Notes: generated from the letters alone by a model not told the origin. A DNA stretch of 64,000 bases from Candidatus Acetothermia bacterium (GCA_003562845.1 PWTL01000028.1:1-64000), one strand, 5' to 3'. Numbered from the stretch's first letter, positions 28,392 to 38,672 are shown. Program-made: numbers and translations.

Positions 28392-29147
28392 CTAGCCTCC
28401 CTCGACTTGGGCCAGCAGCTCATCGGGGATATCGAAGTTGGCTACGACCTCTTGGATATCGTCCTGCTCGTCGAGGTCGTTGAGGAGCTTGAGGAGGCGC
28501 GCGGCCTCGCGTCCTGCCACCTGAACAGTTGTCTTGGGCTCGAGGATGATCTCCGCCTGTGCCACAGGGATCCCCTCCTCTCGCAATCCGTCCCGCAAGC
28601 GAGCGACGTCTGTCGGTTCGGTGTAGAAGGCCAACACTTCATCTTGTTCCTCGAAATCCACCGCGCCATGTTCGATGGCCAACAGCACGAGCTCATCGCG
28701 GTCCATGTCCGCGGGCGGCTCCTCTACGCGCACGCTTCCCCGCCTCTCGAACTGCCAGGCCACGCAGCCCTCGGTCCCCAAGGAGCCTCCGTGGGTATCG
28801 AAGATGTGACGGACGGCTGCCGCCGTTCGATTGCGGTTGTCGGTGAGGGAGCGGACCAAAATGGCGATGCCGCCGGGCCCGTATCCCTCATAGAAAACCT
28901 CCTCCAGTTGGGCCCCTCCATCCTCCCCGGCAGCGCGTTTTATCGCCCTTTCCATGTTGTCCTTGGGCACGTTGGCTTCCCGCGCTTTGTCTACAGCCGC
29001 GGCCAGTGTGGGGTTGGTATCAGGATTGGGGTCATCCCGTGCGGCGACCATGATCTCACGGATGAGCTTGGCAAACACGTTGGAGCGCTTCTTGTCTTGC
29101 CGCTCCTTGCGGTACTTGATGTTCGCCCATTTGGAATGCCCTGCCAT
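28392..29147 (-). CDS. yebC: YebC/PmpR family protein
   Basis: MAGHSKWANIKYRKERQDKKRSNVFAKLIREI..., VFYEGYGPGGIAILVRSLTDNRNRT. Confidence 0.96.
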   Translation of the reverse strand: MAGHSKWANIKYRKERQDKKRSNVFAKLIREIMVAARDDPNPDTNPTLAAAVDKAREANVPKDNMERAIKRAAGEDGGAQLEEVFYEGYGPGGIAILVRSLTDNRNRTAAAVRHIFDTHGGSLGTEGCVAWQFERRGSVRVEEPPADMDRDELVLLAIEHGAVDFEEQDEVLAFYTEPTDVARLRDGLREEGIPVAQAEIILEPKTTVQVAGREAARLLKLLNDLDEQDDIQEVVANFDIPDELLAQVEGG

Positions 29148-29261
29148 TGTTCCTGCCTTTCCTGATTTCTTTGCGTGCTCACAATGATAAGAGCGAAGCA
29201 GAGGGCCCACAACTGCGACGACTGGTGTTGAACGAGGAGATGTGCCGACGGAAACTACTCT

Positions 29262-30035
29262 ATGGCGTTGACACCTGCTGCTGTGCGCGCTGCTGCAGAA
29301 CTTGTCGCCCGGTCGCGGCAGGGCTGGGCATTGACCGGAGCCGGTGTGAGTACTCCCTCGGGGATTCCCGACTTCCGGGGGCCTGGAGGGCTGTGGGAGG
29401 AGCAGGATGCGGAAACGGTGTCATCGATCGACGGTCTCGCCGCTAACCCCCGTCTCTTCTACAGATTCTGGTTGCGGAGATTCGCCCAGATGCGCGCGGC
29501 GGAGCCGAGCTATGTGCATTGCTGGCTGGCCGAGCTGGAGGAGCAGGGCAGGCTGGCCGGGGTCGTCACGCAGAACATCGACGGCCTGCACAAGGTTGCA
29601 GGGTCTCGGCGAGTGCTCGAGGTGCACGGCCATGTACGAAGCGGAACCTGTCTGGAATGCAGCGAGAGGTATACTTTTGCCTGGATCGCTGGCGAGGCTG
29701 AACGGGAGGGAGTCGTCGTCTGCAAGTGCGGGGGGTTGGTGAAGCCGGATGTTGTGCTGTTTGGGGAGCGCCTCCCCCCGGCGATGGAAGAGGCGGTTCG
29801 CGCCGTGGAAAGCGCCGGCTTTCTCCTCGTCCTGGGCAGTTCGCTTACAGTGTGGCCTGTGGCCGGGCTCGTGCCGCAGGCGGCGGCATCGGGTGTGCCG
29901 GTGGTGATCATCAACAATCAGCCCACCTCCTACGACGAGATCGCGCACACTGTTCTCCGGGGAGATGTGGTGGAGGCGTGTAGTTTGCTGAACCGAGAAC
30001 TGGCCGCGAAGAAGCCGACTGATGAGTGCCTCTAA
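29262..30035 (+). CDS. cobB: NAD-dependent protein deacylase, Sir2 family
   Basis: [48 protein letters not shown] Zn ligands, KPDVVLFGE. Confidence 0.94.
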   Translation: MALTPAAVRAAAELVARSRQGWALTGAGVSTPSGIPDFRGPGGLWEEQDAETVSSIDGLAANPRLFYRFWLRRFAQMRAAEPSYVHCWLAELEEQGRLAGVVTQNIDGLHKVAGSRRVLEVHGHVRSGTCLECSERYTFAWIAGEAEREGVVVCKCGGLVKPDVVLFGERLPPAMEEAVRAVESAGFLLVLGSSLTVWPVAGLVPQAAASGVPVVIINNQPTSYDEIAHTVLRGDVVEACSLLNRELAAKKPTDECL

Positions 30036-30522
30036 GGTTCCCCTCTTAGAAGGGCTATGGCTCGCGGTAGCCGAGTCGTGCACAGGGGGGATGCTCGGGG
30101 CGCGTATCACTGCTGAACCAGGTGCGTCGTTGTTCTTCCGGGGCGGTGTGATCGCCTACGCCGACGAGGTCAAAGAGAAGGTGCTCGGAGTTCGCAGCGA
30201 TCTGCTCAGGGCACACGGCGCCGTGTCCGCGGAGTGTGCGCTGGCCATGGCCTGGGGGGTGCTGGGAGCGTTGTCGGCGGATGTGGCCCTGGCCGTGACC
30301 GGCATCGCTGGGCCGGGCGGGGGGACCCCGGACAAGCCGGTGGGCCTTGTGTATTTGGCCCTGGCCAAACGTGGAGAGCAGGGCCGAGCGGTGGAACTCC
30401 ATCTTGCCGGGAGCCGGGAGGAGATCAGGGCGCAGGCTGTGTGTGAGGCCCTTGCCTTGCTGGAAGAGCGGCCGGCGCGCTGCAACACTGGAGAGGGCAG
30501 CGACCGCTCGTGCTCCCGCTGA
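30022..30522 (+). CDS. pncC: stand-alone CinA C-terminal domain (PncC-type nicotinamide-nucleotide amidase)
   Basis: [68 protein letters not shown]. Confidence 0.9.
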   Translation: MSASKVPLLEGLWLAVAESCTGGMLGARITAEPGASLFFRGGVIAYADEVKEKVLGVRSDLLRAHGAVSAECALAMAWGVLGALSADVALAVTGIAGPGGGTPDKPVGLVYLALAKRGEQGRAVELHLAGSREEIRAQAVCEALALLEERPARCNTGEGSDRSCSR

Positions 30523-30573
30523 TCGTTGAGGCAGCGGTGAGCGGACCGCGAGAGCCGGGGCCGGGGGAGAACA

Positions 30574-31638
30574 ATGAGTAATAGGAGACGGCTGTGGTTT
30601 CTGGGGCTGGTGATATCGGGAGCGTTCCTCCTGGGCGCCCTGATCTATGTAAGCGGCCCACGCCTGGTTTGGCAGGAGGTACGAGCAGTCGGTGTATGGG
30701 GATTTGTGGCTATTGTGGGCAATCTCCTTGCGGTGTTCGTAGCGTGGCTTCTGAGCTGGTACGTCCTTCTGCGGTCGGCCGGCGTTCGCGTGCCGTGGAG
30801 GACGTTGGCCGGTGCTTTGGTGAGTGGTTTCTCGGTGGGGTACCTTACTCCATCGATGTACTTGGGCGGGGAACCGGTGCGGGCCTATGCTGTTGCCAAC
30901 CGGGCCGGGGTGCCCATGGCTTTGGTGATGGCCACGGTAGTCCTGGAGCGTCTGTTGGCCGGGGTGGCGTTGATCGGGTTTGCCACCATGGGCGGTGCGT
31001 TCGTCCTCGCCTCGGGCGAACTCACACGGGGGGACAAGCAGGCTGTGGCGGCTGGGCTGGGGTTGATCTCCGTGCTGGTGTTCCTGGGATTGGCGTCGTT
31101 TGTGTGGGATTGGCGGTTGCTCTCCCGGGGATTGTCGGCCCTGGCCAGTCGGGTGCCGGGACGCGAGCGCTTGCTGCGCGCAGCGGCCCGGGTGGCGGAG
31201 ATGGAGCGTGAAGTGCACCGAGCTTTGCGGTTCAGGCTTTCACACACTCTGTTGGCATTTGCCCTTCAGCTGCTCCTCGTACTGCTGAACTTCCTCCGGC
31301 CGCAGGTGTTCTTCTACTTCACTCAGCGGACGCTCTTCTCGTTGGGGCAGCTGGCGCTCTACTTCACGTTGAATGTATTCCTGACCACGGTCCTGTGGCT
31401 TACCCCCGGGGGATTGGGGATTGCCGAAGGAGGACGGATCGGTATCTTTACGCTGTTGGGCATCCGCGCTAGCGGGGCCGTGGCCTTCTCTGTGGTGTAC
31501 CGCTTCGTGGAGCTGTTGATAGTGGGATGCGGGCTGTTGCTCGTTCTGCGGTGGGGAGCGTTGAAGGTTCGGCGAGGGATGGCCTGTCTCGGAAGCGAGG
31601 GGCGCGAAGCCCCGGGAGGTGAACATGAGGACGCGTAG
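30574..31638 (+). CDS. YbhN/AglD family (LPG synthase TM region-like) membrane protein
   Basis: YLTPSMYLGGEPVRAYAVANRAGVP, TVLWLTPGGLGIAEGGRIGIFTLLGI. Confidence 0.8.
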   Translation: MSNRRRLWFLGLVISGAFLLGALIYVSGPRLVWQEVRAVGVWGFVAIVGNLLAVFVAWLLSWYVLLRSAGVRVPWRTLAGALVSGFSVGYLTPSMYLGGEPVRAYAVANRAGVPMALVMATVVLERLLAGVALIGFATMGGAFVLASGELTRGDKQAVAAGLGLISVLVFLGLASFVWDWRLLSRGLSALASRVPGRERLLRAAARVAEMEREVHRALRFRLSHTLLAFALQLLLVLLNFLRPQVFFYFTQRTLFSLGQLALYFTLNVFLTTVLWLTPGGLGIAEGGRIGIFTLLGIRASGAVAFSVVYRFVELLIVGCGLLLVLRWGALKVRRGMACLGSEGREAPGGEHEDA

Positions 31639-32194
31639 GGCTGTGAGGCTTGTTCTGATCTCGGTGCTGGTGGTGAGCAGCCTTGTGTGGGCACAAGCGG
31701 AGCTGGAGGAGTTTCCCCCCGGTACTACACAGATGGCGTGGCGACTTGCCGGAGAAGGAGTCCCCCCGGACCAGACGCTCCGCATCACAATCGCACGGGA
31801 AGGGGATGAGTTTACGGTGGAGCTCGTAGTGGCAGCTCGGGGCAAAGCGGACGAGTTGGGACTGCTCGGTTTCTTGGGCTCGGCTCTGGGTATCCAAGCC
31901 CCTGGAACACAGGTGGACTTAAGTGTCCTGTCCACTGTGCTGCGCAGGCCGGAGCTACTGCAGGTAGGAGAGGAGTACCTCCTGCCCGGGGGCCGAGTGT
32001 TCCTTGTGCGCGAGCAGCTCGAGGTAGCGGGCGTTCTGACAGTCATCGGCGAGTACAGGGAACCTGGGGGCCGAGAGATAGTGGAGATCGGTATCCCTCT
32101 CGCTGATCCGGTGTACTTCCTGCCTCTGCTCCGCGTGCATCGCGACGGCCAGCTACATATGGAGATGGAGCTGGTGGAGTACGTCCGCCCGTGA
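31625..32194 (+). CDS. hypothetical exported protein
   Basis: Signal peptide MRTRRAVRLVLISVLVVSSLVWAQA; SD GGGAGGTG; overlaps upstream gene. Confidence 0.6.
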   Translation: MRTRRAVRLVLISVLVVSSLVWAQAELEEFPPGTTQMAWRLAGEGVPPDQTLRITIAREGDEFTVELVVAARGKADELGLLGFLGSALGIQAPGTQVDLSVLSTVLRRPELLQVGEEYLLPGGRVFLVREQLEVAGVLTVIGEYREPGGREIVEIGIPLADPVYFLPLLRVHRDGQLHMEMELVEYVRP

Positions 32195-32261
32195 GTGAAA
32201 CGCTTGTCCCCCTGCAAGGGATGCGCAAGGCGTACCTACTGGGGGAGCTGGAGGTCCTGCG

Positions 32262-33080
32262 CTACGAGTGATGGCGGCGGGGGGGATATCCAAGGGCAGC
32301 GCCCAACAGCCCCAGGAGGACCGCCACCAGCACCCCCAACACAGTGGCCGTCGCGCCGCCTGTGGTCAGCGCCGGCGCGGCCTCGAGCACAGCCGGAACT
32401 CCTTGGGCCCAGGCGCGCACACCCCAGTAACAAGCCAGATACAGAGCAGCTGCACCCACTCCGGCCACTGCGCCGACGGCGAGGAAGGGGAGGCGCAGCA
32501 AGGTCTCCTGCAACCCCGCTTGTCTAAGCAGAGTGAGCTCGCTTGTCCACCGGGAGACCATGGCACCCATGGCCCAGCGTGCCAGCACTATCGAACCGGC
32601 CAAGGAGAGGACCAATCCCACCAGGGCGCCGATGCGCGACGCCCCCGGTAGGCGCGGGGGAGGGGCGACGGTCCGTCTCAACTGCTCGACCCCGGCTACG
32701 CCGTCCGCAGCGTGCAGCCGATCCTCCACTACCACCCGTGCCTGTTCGTCCGCCACTTGGAGGACCAACGCGCGGCGCTGAATGTCTTTGGGTTCGGACT
32801 CTCCGGCGAAACGGAACCCCTGCTGCGATACCTCCGGCCAGCTCCAGGTTTCCCACGCCAGGCGGTTGACCTCCTCCTCGGACAGCGCCTGCTCCAGGTA
32901 GGCCAACACGAACAGGTGCGTGGCCGGGGCAGGGGGCTCTTCCTCTCCGGGCAGTATCACCACCGCTGCTCCCGCCACGAGGGCAGCGGCCATGGTCAGA
33001 GACCACGGGATCCAGCGGCCGGCGCATCCGAGCATGGCCCGGAGAGCATCCCCGATGATGAACAGCACGCCCGAACTCAC
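32262..33080 (-). CDS. ftsX: FtsX-like permease protein (divergent)
   Basis: N-term TM, extracytoplasmic segment, C-terminal TM cluster with SELTLLRQAGLQETLLRLPFLAVGAVAGVGAA; GTGA-coupled to the FtsE-like gene. Confidence 0.65.
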   Translation of the reverse strand: MSSGVLFIIGDALRAMLGCAGRWIPWSLTMAAALVAGAAVVILPGEEEPPAPATHLFVLAYLEQALSEEEVNRLAWETWSWPEVSQQGFRFAGESEPKDIQRRALVLQVADEQARVVVEDRLHAADGVAGVEQLRRTVAPPPRLPGASRIGALVGLVLSLAGSIVLARWAMGAMVSRWTSELTLLRQAGLQETLLRLPFLAVGAVAGVGAAALYLACYWGVRAWAQGVPAVLEAAPALTTGGATATVLGVLVAVLLGLLGAALGYPPRRHHS

Positions 33081-33751
33081 AGCACAGCCTCCTGTCGCAG
33101 GCGCACCAGCACTCCTTGTGGGGCCCCCTCCAGCAAGCGGCGAGCAGGCTCCGCGGTGCGCGCCGTTACCACGAGCGCGGTCCCCGCGGCGCGCACTCCG
33201 TCTAGGATCTCCAGCATCACCTGTTCATCGCCATCCGCCAGGTCATGCAGCGGGGCGTCACAGAGAAGCAGTGGCGGCTCCATGGCCATGGCCAGAGCCA
33301 GCGCCAGCTGCCGTTGTTCCACGGGGGGCAGCTCGCCGGCGGGCGTACCTTCGCGGCCGTCTAGTCCGGCAAGTTGGAGTGCTCTGGTCACCAAATCGGG
33401 CATCTCCTCACGAGGTGCGGCGAGGGCGCGCAGTTTGAACTCGATGTTCTCCAGCACCGTTCTCTCGTGCATCAGTGCAGGGTGTTCAGACATGTACCCC
33501 ACACGGCGCCGGAGGAGCGAGACCTTGCGCGCGGGAAGGCGGGCCACATTGCGCCCCAACATTAGGATCTGCCCTCCCGTGGGGGAGACGTCCCGGAGCA
33601 AGAGCTTGAGAAGCAGCGTCTTCCCCGACGACGGGGGGCCGACCAACAAGGCAGCCCCGTCCCGAGCGACGCCGAAGGAGAGCTGATCCAGGATCAACAC
33701 TCCATCGTCCGTGGCAAACCTAAGCTCAGAAACCTGCAGGATTACATCCAT
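33077..33751 (-). CDS. ftsE: FtsE-like ABC ATPase with degenerate catalytic motifs
   Basis: Walker A GPPSSGKT, RRRVGYMSEHPALMHERTVLENIEFKLRAL matching FtsE layout; see finding for lost motifs. Confidence 0.75.
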   Translation of the reverse strand: MDVILQVSELRFATDDGVLILDQLSFGVARDGAALLVGPPSSGKTLLLKLLLRDVSPTGGQILMLGRNVARLPARKVSLLRRRVGYMSEHPALMHERTVLENIEFKLRALAAPREEMPDLVTRALQLAGLDGREGTPAGELPPVEQRQLALALAMAMEPPLLLCDAPLHDLADGDEQVMLEILDGVRAAGTALVVTARTAEPARRLLEGAPQGVLVRLRQEAVL

Positions 33752-34626
33752 CGGACTGCCAAGATCCGCGCCCTCCCCCCCATGTCGTGATACACCTCTG
33801 TTTCTACCAGACCGGGCACACGGTTGGCAAGTGCGCGGGCCACGCGGCCCTGTCCGTGGCCGATCTCCAAGAGCGCCCATCCTCCGGAAAGCAAGTGACA
33901 TGGAAGACTTGACAGGATCTCGCGCAAGGCACTAAGGCCGTCCGCATCAGCGCCGAGAGCGCGACGGGGTTCGTGGACGCTTATTTCTGGCTCCAACGCG
34001 GAAAGCTCGGACAGGCTAATGTAGGGGGGGTTGCCGACAATAAGGTGGAAGCGCTCGTGGACGCGGCTGAACCAGTCGGAGCGCCGGACTTCCACCCTTT
34101 CGGACAGTCCTAGGCGCCTTACGTTTCCACGGGCGCAAGAGAGCGCCCGTGGCGCGACGTCCACGGCCAAGACCTGGGCGTCGGAACGGGCGCGGGCCAG
34201 GGCGCAGGCCAAAGCCCCGCTGCCGGTGCCCAGGTCGAGGGCGAGTGTGCGGTGGGGGAGAGTGCGCAGTATGCGCGTGGCCAGCTCGGCTAGCTCCTCC
34301 GTCTCCGGCCGAGGGATGAACACGCCCGGGCCCAACAGGAGTTCAAAGTCCATGAACCCCACCCGGCGGGTCAGGTAGCGAAGGGGAATGCGTTCACAGC
34401 GGGCGTACAGTAGGCGACGATAATGAGCAGCGAGCATGGGGCTTGCCACGGCAGCGCGATCGAGGAACCAGCGCCGATCCCCTCCGGCTGTCTCCCACAG
34501 CACGAGCGCCTCGTGGCGGGGGTGCGCGATACCCGACCCTGCAAGGAGCGTCTCTCCCCACTGCAAGAGCTGCCGCGTCTGAGCGCGCCTGGCGGGGGGC
34601 GGCGGCCCATGCGTACAATGATCCAT
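33742..34626 (-). CDS. prmC: peptide chain release factor N5-glutamine methyltransferase
   Basis: ARQTRQLLQWGETLLAG...PRHEALVLWE, FIPRPETEELAELA, LALDLGTGSGALACALA, VGNPPYIS. Confidence 0.93.
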   Translation of the reverse strand: MDHCTHGPPPPARRAQTRQLLQWGETLLAGSGIAHPRHEALVLWETAGGDRRWFLDRAAVASPMLAAHYRRLLYARCERIPLRYLTRRVGFMDFELLLGPGVFIPRPETEELAELATRILRTLPHRTLALDLGTGSGALACALARARSDAQVLAVDVAPRALSCARGNVRRLGLSERVEVRRSDWFSRVHERFHLIVGNPPYISLSELSALEPEISVHEPRRALGADADGLSALREILSSLPCHLLSGGWALLEIGHGQGRVARALANRVPGLVETEVYHDMGGRARILAVRWM

Positions 34627-34670
34627 ACACTGATGATAACCGCGAAGGAGGTTCCGTGGTCCGTGCAGGC

Positions 34671-35156
34671 ATGAAGGCGTTGGCTTTGTTGCCCTTGGCG
34701 GCTGCTCTGGGGGGATGTGCCCTACTGGGTCAGCCGGAGGTAGAGGTTGATTTCTGGCAGCCCACGCTGTCCCCCGCTGGCACTCAACTGGTGTATGTAG
34801 CCGAGGGCCCTGACAGCTTTGACCTGTTTGTGTTGAACGTGGAGAACGGCGACGAACGTGCCCTTACAAGTACAGGTCGCGACGAATTGTATCCCAGCTG
34901 GTGCCCCGATGGGGAGCGTGTGGCGTATATGGCCATGCAGGAGGAGGACAACTGGGACATTTTCACCGTGGATGTGGCCACGGGGGAAGTGTTCCGTGTG
35001 ACAACCGACGCGGCGCTCGACGTCAACCCGATGTGGGCGGCAACCGGGGAAATAGTGTTCAACTCTGATCGAGATGGCGCATGGGGGGCGTACGCTGTTC
35101 AACCCGATGGCACGGAGCTGCGACGCCTGTCCTTCGATCGCCCTCACGAGGATTAG
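34671..35156 (+). CDS. lipoprotein with TolB/PD40-like beta-propeller repeats
   Basis: Lipobox ALGGC; LSPAGTQLVYVA, YPSWCPDGERVAYMA, NPMWAATGEIVFNSDRDG. Confidence 0.75.
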   Translation: MKALALLPLAAALGGCALLGQPEVEVDFWQPTLSPAGTQLVYVAEGPDSFDLFVLNVENGDERALTSTGRDELYPSWCPDGERVAYMAMQEEDNWDIFTVDVATGEVFRVTTDAALDVNPMWAATGEIVFNSDRDGAWGAYAVQPDGTELRRLSFDRPHED

Positions 35157-35159
35157 GCC

Positions 35160-35837
35160 GTGCAGGTGAGCGGCGTGGTGCTGGCCGCCGGCCGCGGGGA
35201 GCGGTTCGGCGGGCACATCAACAAGGTGTGGCGTGAGGCCGCTGGCCGACCCTTGGCGTACTACGCTGTGAACGCCCTGTGGTCGAGCGGTGTGGTGGAC
35301 GAACTGGTGATGGTTGTGCGCCCGGAGGACGAAGAGCAGGTGGCCAGATTGGCCCAAGCTCTGGCGGCCCCGGTGGAGTGCGCCCTGGGTGGGGCGCGGC
35401 GCCAAGACTCCGCCCGCGCCGGCGTAGAAGCCGCCCGGGGGCAGTACGTCCTCGTCCACGACGGGGCCCGACCTCTGGTGGGGCGGGCAACTGTGGAGGC
35501 GGTGTTGGACGGGGCCCGCCGCTACGGTGCCGCGGTCCCTGTCCTTCCGGTGGTCGACACCCTGCGCTACCTGAACAGTGAGTGCACTCTGTCCGCCGAG
35601 GGGCCGCTCCGGAAGGGACTAGTGCAGGTCCAGACGCCGCAAGGTTTCCGGCGTGACCTACTGCTCAACGCGTACAGAGTTGCCGAGGCCGGCGGGTGCG
35701 CGCTTCCCGACGATGCCGCTGCAGTCCTTCTCAGCGGTCAGCCAGTGGCCGTGGTCCCTGGGGACCCCGCTAACATCAAGGTTACCAGGCAGGCAGATGC
35801 CGAATTGGTCCGACATCTTCTGCTAAGGGGTTGCTGA
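35160..35837 (+). CDS. ispD: 2-C-methyl-D-erythritol 4-phosphate cytidylyltransferase
   Basis: GTG start; VVLAAGRGERFGG...NKVWREAAGRPLAYYAV, VLVHDGARPLV, VQTPQGFRRDLL, DDAAAVLLSG. Confidence 0.92.
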   Translation: MQVSGVVLAAGRGERFGGHINKVWREAAGRPLAYYAVNALWSSGVVDELVMVVRPEDEEQVARLAQALAAPVECALGGARRQDSARAGVEAARGQYVLVHDGARPLVGRATVEAVLDGARRYGAAVPVLPVVDTLRYLNSECTLSAEGPLRKGLVQVQTPQGFRRDLLLNAYRVAEAGGCALPDDAAAVLLSGQPVAVVPGDPANIKVTRQADAELVRHLLLRGC

Positions 35838-35877
35838 ACTCCAGCGAGGGCCCAAATCCCCTCCGGTCGAGAGCGGC

Positions 35878-38358
35878 CTAGTCAACCTCTTCTTTCAACT
35901 CCACGACGAGCTGCAGCGCTTCCAGGGGGGAGAGTGTGTCCGGCTTTGCCTCCCGCAGCCGGGCGACCACGGGGTGTTCGTGGGGACCGAACAGCGGGAG
36001 TTGCACCCCGGCGGGAACTGCGGGACCGCCGCCCTGTTCGAGGCGGGAGAGCAGTTTCTGTGCTTCCTGCAGAATCTCTTCGGGCAACTGCGCGAGCCGA
36101 GCGACGTGCACTCCGTAACTACGCTCGGCCACCCCGGGAAGCACCCGGTGCAAGAACACGACGTTTCCCTCCCATTCTCTCACGGCCGCGTGCAGGTTGA
36201 CTACTCCGGGGAGCTCATCGGCCAGGGAGGCGAGCTCTCGGTAGTGTGTGGCAAACAGGGTCAGGCAGCCCACCCTCCGGGTCAAGAAGCGCGCGATGCT
36301 CCATGCCAGAGACATCCCGTCGTGCGTGCTCGTGCCACGGCCGAGCTCGTCCAGGATGACAAGCGAGTGTGCTGTAGCTTCGGAGAGGATAGAGGCCGCT
36401 TCCTGCATCTCGGCCATGAACGTAGACAATCCATCCGCCACCGCGTCCGTGGCCCCCACACGTGTGTACACCCGGTCGAATACAGGGAGGGAAGCCTCGC
36501 CGGCGGGGACGAACGACCCCAGCTGCGCGAGCAAGGAGATGAGAGCCACCTGCCTCAGGTACACTGACTTGCCGGCCATGTTGGGACCGGTGACTACGGC
36601 CAGTCGTTGGCCGGGCTCGAGCAAGAGGTCGTTGGGCACGAACTCGGCCGTCGTCTCCACCACAGGGTGTCGTCCGTCGACGATGCGTACGCTGCCGGCA
36701 CTGTTGAACGAAGGCCGGGTGTACCCCCTGTTGCGAGCGAGGGAAGCTAGCGAATGGAGGACGTCCAGCTCGGCCAACGCCCCGCCTGCCTCGGCGAGCG
36801 GGGGAATGCTGTCCTGCACGTCACGGTATAGCTTCTGCAGCAGCTCCCGTTGTCGGTCTGCGGCCGTCGAGTCCGCGGCCAGCAGTTGGTCGGCCAGTCG
36901 GTCCAAGGCCTGCGAGGCAAACCGTTCGCCCCCAGTCAGCGTCTGGCGGCGTCGCCAATCCTCGGGGACCTTCTCCAGCTGGCCCCGGCTCACCTCGAAG
37001 TAGTATCCCATGACCTTGTTGTAGCTCAGGCGCAAGTTGCTGATGCTCGTACGTTGTCTCTCGGCCTCCTCCAGTTCTGCGATGTCCCTCCGCAGTTCGT
37101 CTGAGCGCGCCAGGGCCTCATCGAGCGGCGCATCGTAGCCGCGGCGAAACACCGGGGCGCTGTCCACCTCTCGCGGCGGGTCATCGGGGAGGGCATGGGC
37201 GATCTTGTCTGCGAGTTCCTGTGGTGCCTCCTCCAGCTTCTGCGCCAGCTCAGTCAGCTTGGCCGGCGGCTCGGGGACTGTGCGTAACTGGTCTGCCAAG
37301 CACCGGGCAGATTGTAGCGTCCTGCGCAAGGCCGCCAGGTCGGGGGGGAACAGCCTGCTCAGCCCCGCCCTCCCCACCAGGCGTGGCATGTCGCAGCATT
37401 GTTTGAGGGAGTCCTTGAACGGCTCCTCCGCTCCGAGCTCCAGGAGAGCCTGTACTGCGTTCAAGCGTTCTTGGATATCGTCGACCCTGCGCAAGGGGGC
37501 CACTAGCCAGCGCCGCAACAGGCGCCTGCCCATGGAGGTGTGTGTCCGGTCCACTACGGAAAGCACAGTTGGCCCTCCCTGTCCCCGTAAGGGGGCAGTG
37601 AGCTCGAGCGATCGCTGGGTGAACCCATCGAGGAGCATGTGCATGGAGCTATCGCGCAGCGCCGGGGGTCGGAGGTGGGGGAGTGAGCCCACTGTCTCCT
37701 CTAGATAGGTGAGCAGCGCTCCGGCGGCACGGGCGGCGAGGGGCGTGTGGGCGAGAGCCCTGGGGAAGCGCTCCTTGAGGGGGGTGTCAGCGAACACTTC
37801 TTGCGGACGTTGGGTTAGTGTGCCTGTGAGCGAGATGGAGGTCGACCAATCGTTGGGCATGAGCCACTCCTGTGCCTCCAGGCGCGCCACCACTTCCGAG
37901 AGCTGCGCTTGGGGGACTTCCTCGGCGGCGAACTGGCCTGACGCCGCTTCCACCCAGGCAACGCCGAGGCGGCCTTCCGCAGCGTACAAGGCCGCAAGAA
38001 GCGTATCTTGCTCAGCCTGGAGACCCTCTTCCTCTAGGACGGTCCCCGGCGTGAGTACGCGTATCACGCGCCGCCTCAGGAGCGTCTGCCCCTTTCCGGA
38101 GCGCTCGACCTGCGGACAGAGGGCTACCTTGTGTCCGCGCTTGAGAAGGCGCTGTACGTAGAGCTCTGTCTTGCGCACCGGGATCCCAGCCATGGGAACT
38201 CCGTCGCGTGCGGTCAGGGTGATGTCCAGCTCCCGCGCAGCCAGTGTGGCGTCGTCGTAGAACGTCTCGTAGAAATCGCCCAGTTGAAACAGCAAGACAG
38301 CGTCGGGATGCTGATCCTTCATCTCCCGGTACTGCCGCATCATGGGGGTGGACTCCAT
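35878..38358 (-). CDS. mutS: DNA mismatch repair protein MutS
   Basis: TPMMRQYREMKDQHPDAVLLFQLGDFYETF, VTGPNMAGKSVYLRQVALI, VILDELGRGTSTHDGMSLAW. Confidence 0.98.
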   Translation of the reverse strand: MESTPMMRQYREMKDQHPDAVLLFQLGDFYETFYDDATLAARELDITLTARDGVPMAGIPVRKTELYVQRLLKRGHKVALCPQVERSGKGQTLLRRRVIRVLTPGTVLEEEGLQAEQDTLLAALYAAEGRLGVAWVEAASGQFAAEEVPQAQLSEVVARLEAQEWLMPNDWSTSISLTGTLTQRPQEVFADTPLKERFPRALAHTPLAARAAGALLTYLEETVGSLPHLRPPALRDSSMHMLLDGFTQRSLELTAPLRGQGGPTVLSVVDRTHTSMGRRLLRRWLVAPLRRVDDIQERLNAVQALLELGAEEPFKDSLKQCCDMPRLVGRAGLSRLFPPDLAALRRTLQSARCLADQLRTVPEPPAKLTELAQKLEEAPQELADKIAHALPDDPPREVDSAPVFRRGYDAPLDEALARSDELRRDIAELEEAERQRTSISNLRLSYNKVMGYYFEVSRGQLEKVPEDWRRRQTLTGGERFASQALDRLADQLLAADSTAADRQRELLQKLYRDVQDSIPPLAEAGGALAELDVLHSLASLARNRGYTRPSFNSAGSVRIVDGRHPVVETTAEFVPNDLLLEPGQRLAVVTGPNMAGKSVYLRQVALISLLAQLGSFVPAGEASLPVFDRVYTRVGATDAVADGLSTFMAEMQEAASILSEATAHSLVILDELGRGTSTHDGMSLAWSIARFLTRRVGCLTLFATHYRELASLADELPGVVNLHAAVREWEGNVVFLHRVLPGVAERSYGVHVARLAQLPEEILQEAQKLLSRLEQGGGPAVPAGVQLPLFGPHEHPVVARLREAKPDTLSPLEALQLVVELKEEVD

Positions 38359-38486
38359 TGCCCCACGAGTATAACGGACGCCCAGTCACTTCCGAGCAGT
38401 GTCCCCTCGGTGCAGCGGTCCCTTGGCGACGGCCTGTGGGTAGCGGGCCCCAGGGCCCTGTGGAAGACGCTGCGTGACGCGGTAAC

Positions 38487-38672
38487 ATGGCCGACGATGC
38501 CGATTTTGCCCCAATGTTTCGTGAGGCGCCTGCGCAGTATGTGCTGCAGTGTGCTCTTGCCTTTGCCGTGCTCGATGTAGGGAGCCTACACGTGGCAGTG
38601 ACGGTGGGAGCTGTAATCCTCTTGGCGGTGGTGCGCCGTCTTCTGGGCAGGTGGCTGCGCGACCTAGTGTGA
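38487..38672 (+). CDS. small hypothetical protein with one or two TM segments
   Basis: 61 aa ORF with a hydrophobic stretch; no clear SD, not confirmed by homology. Confidence 0.3.
   Translation: MADDADFAPMFREAPAQYVLQCALAFAVLDVGSLHVAVTVGAVILLAVVRRLLGRWLRDLV

Noticed and set aside
27061-28395. 444-aa plus-strand ORF antisense to tilS
   Set aside because: tilS has clear catalytic motifs on the other strand; the plus ORF has no recognisable domain.
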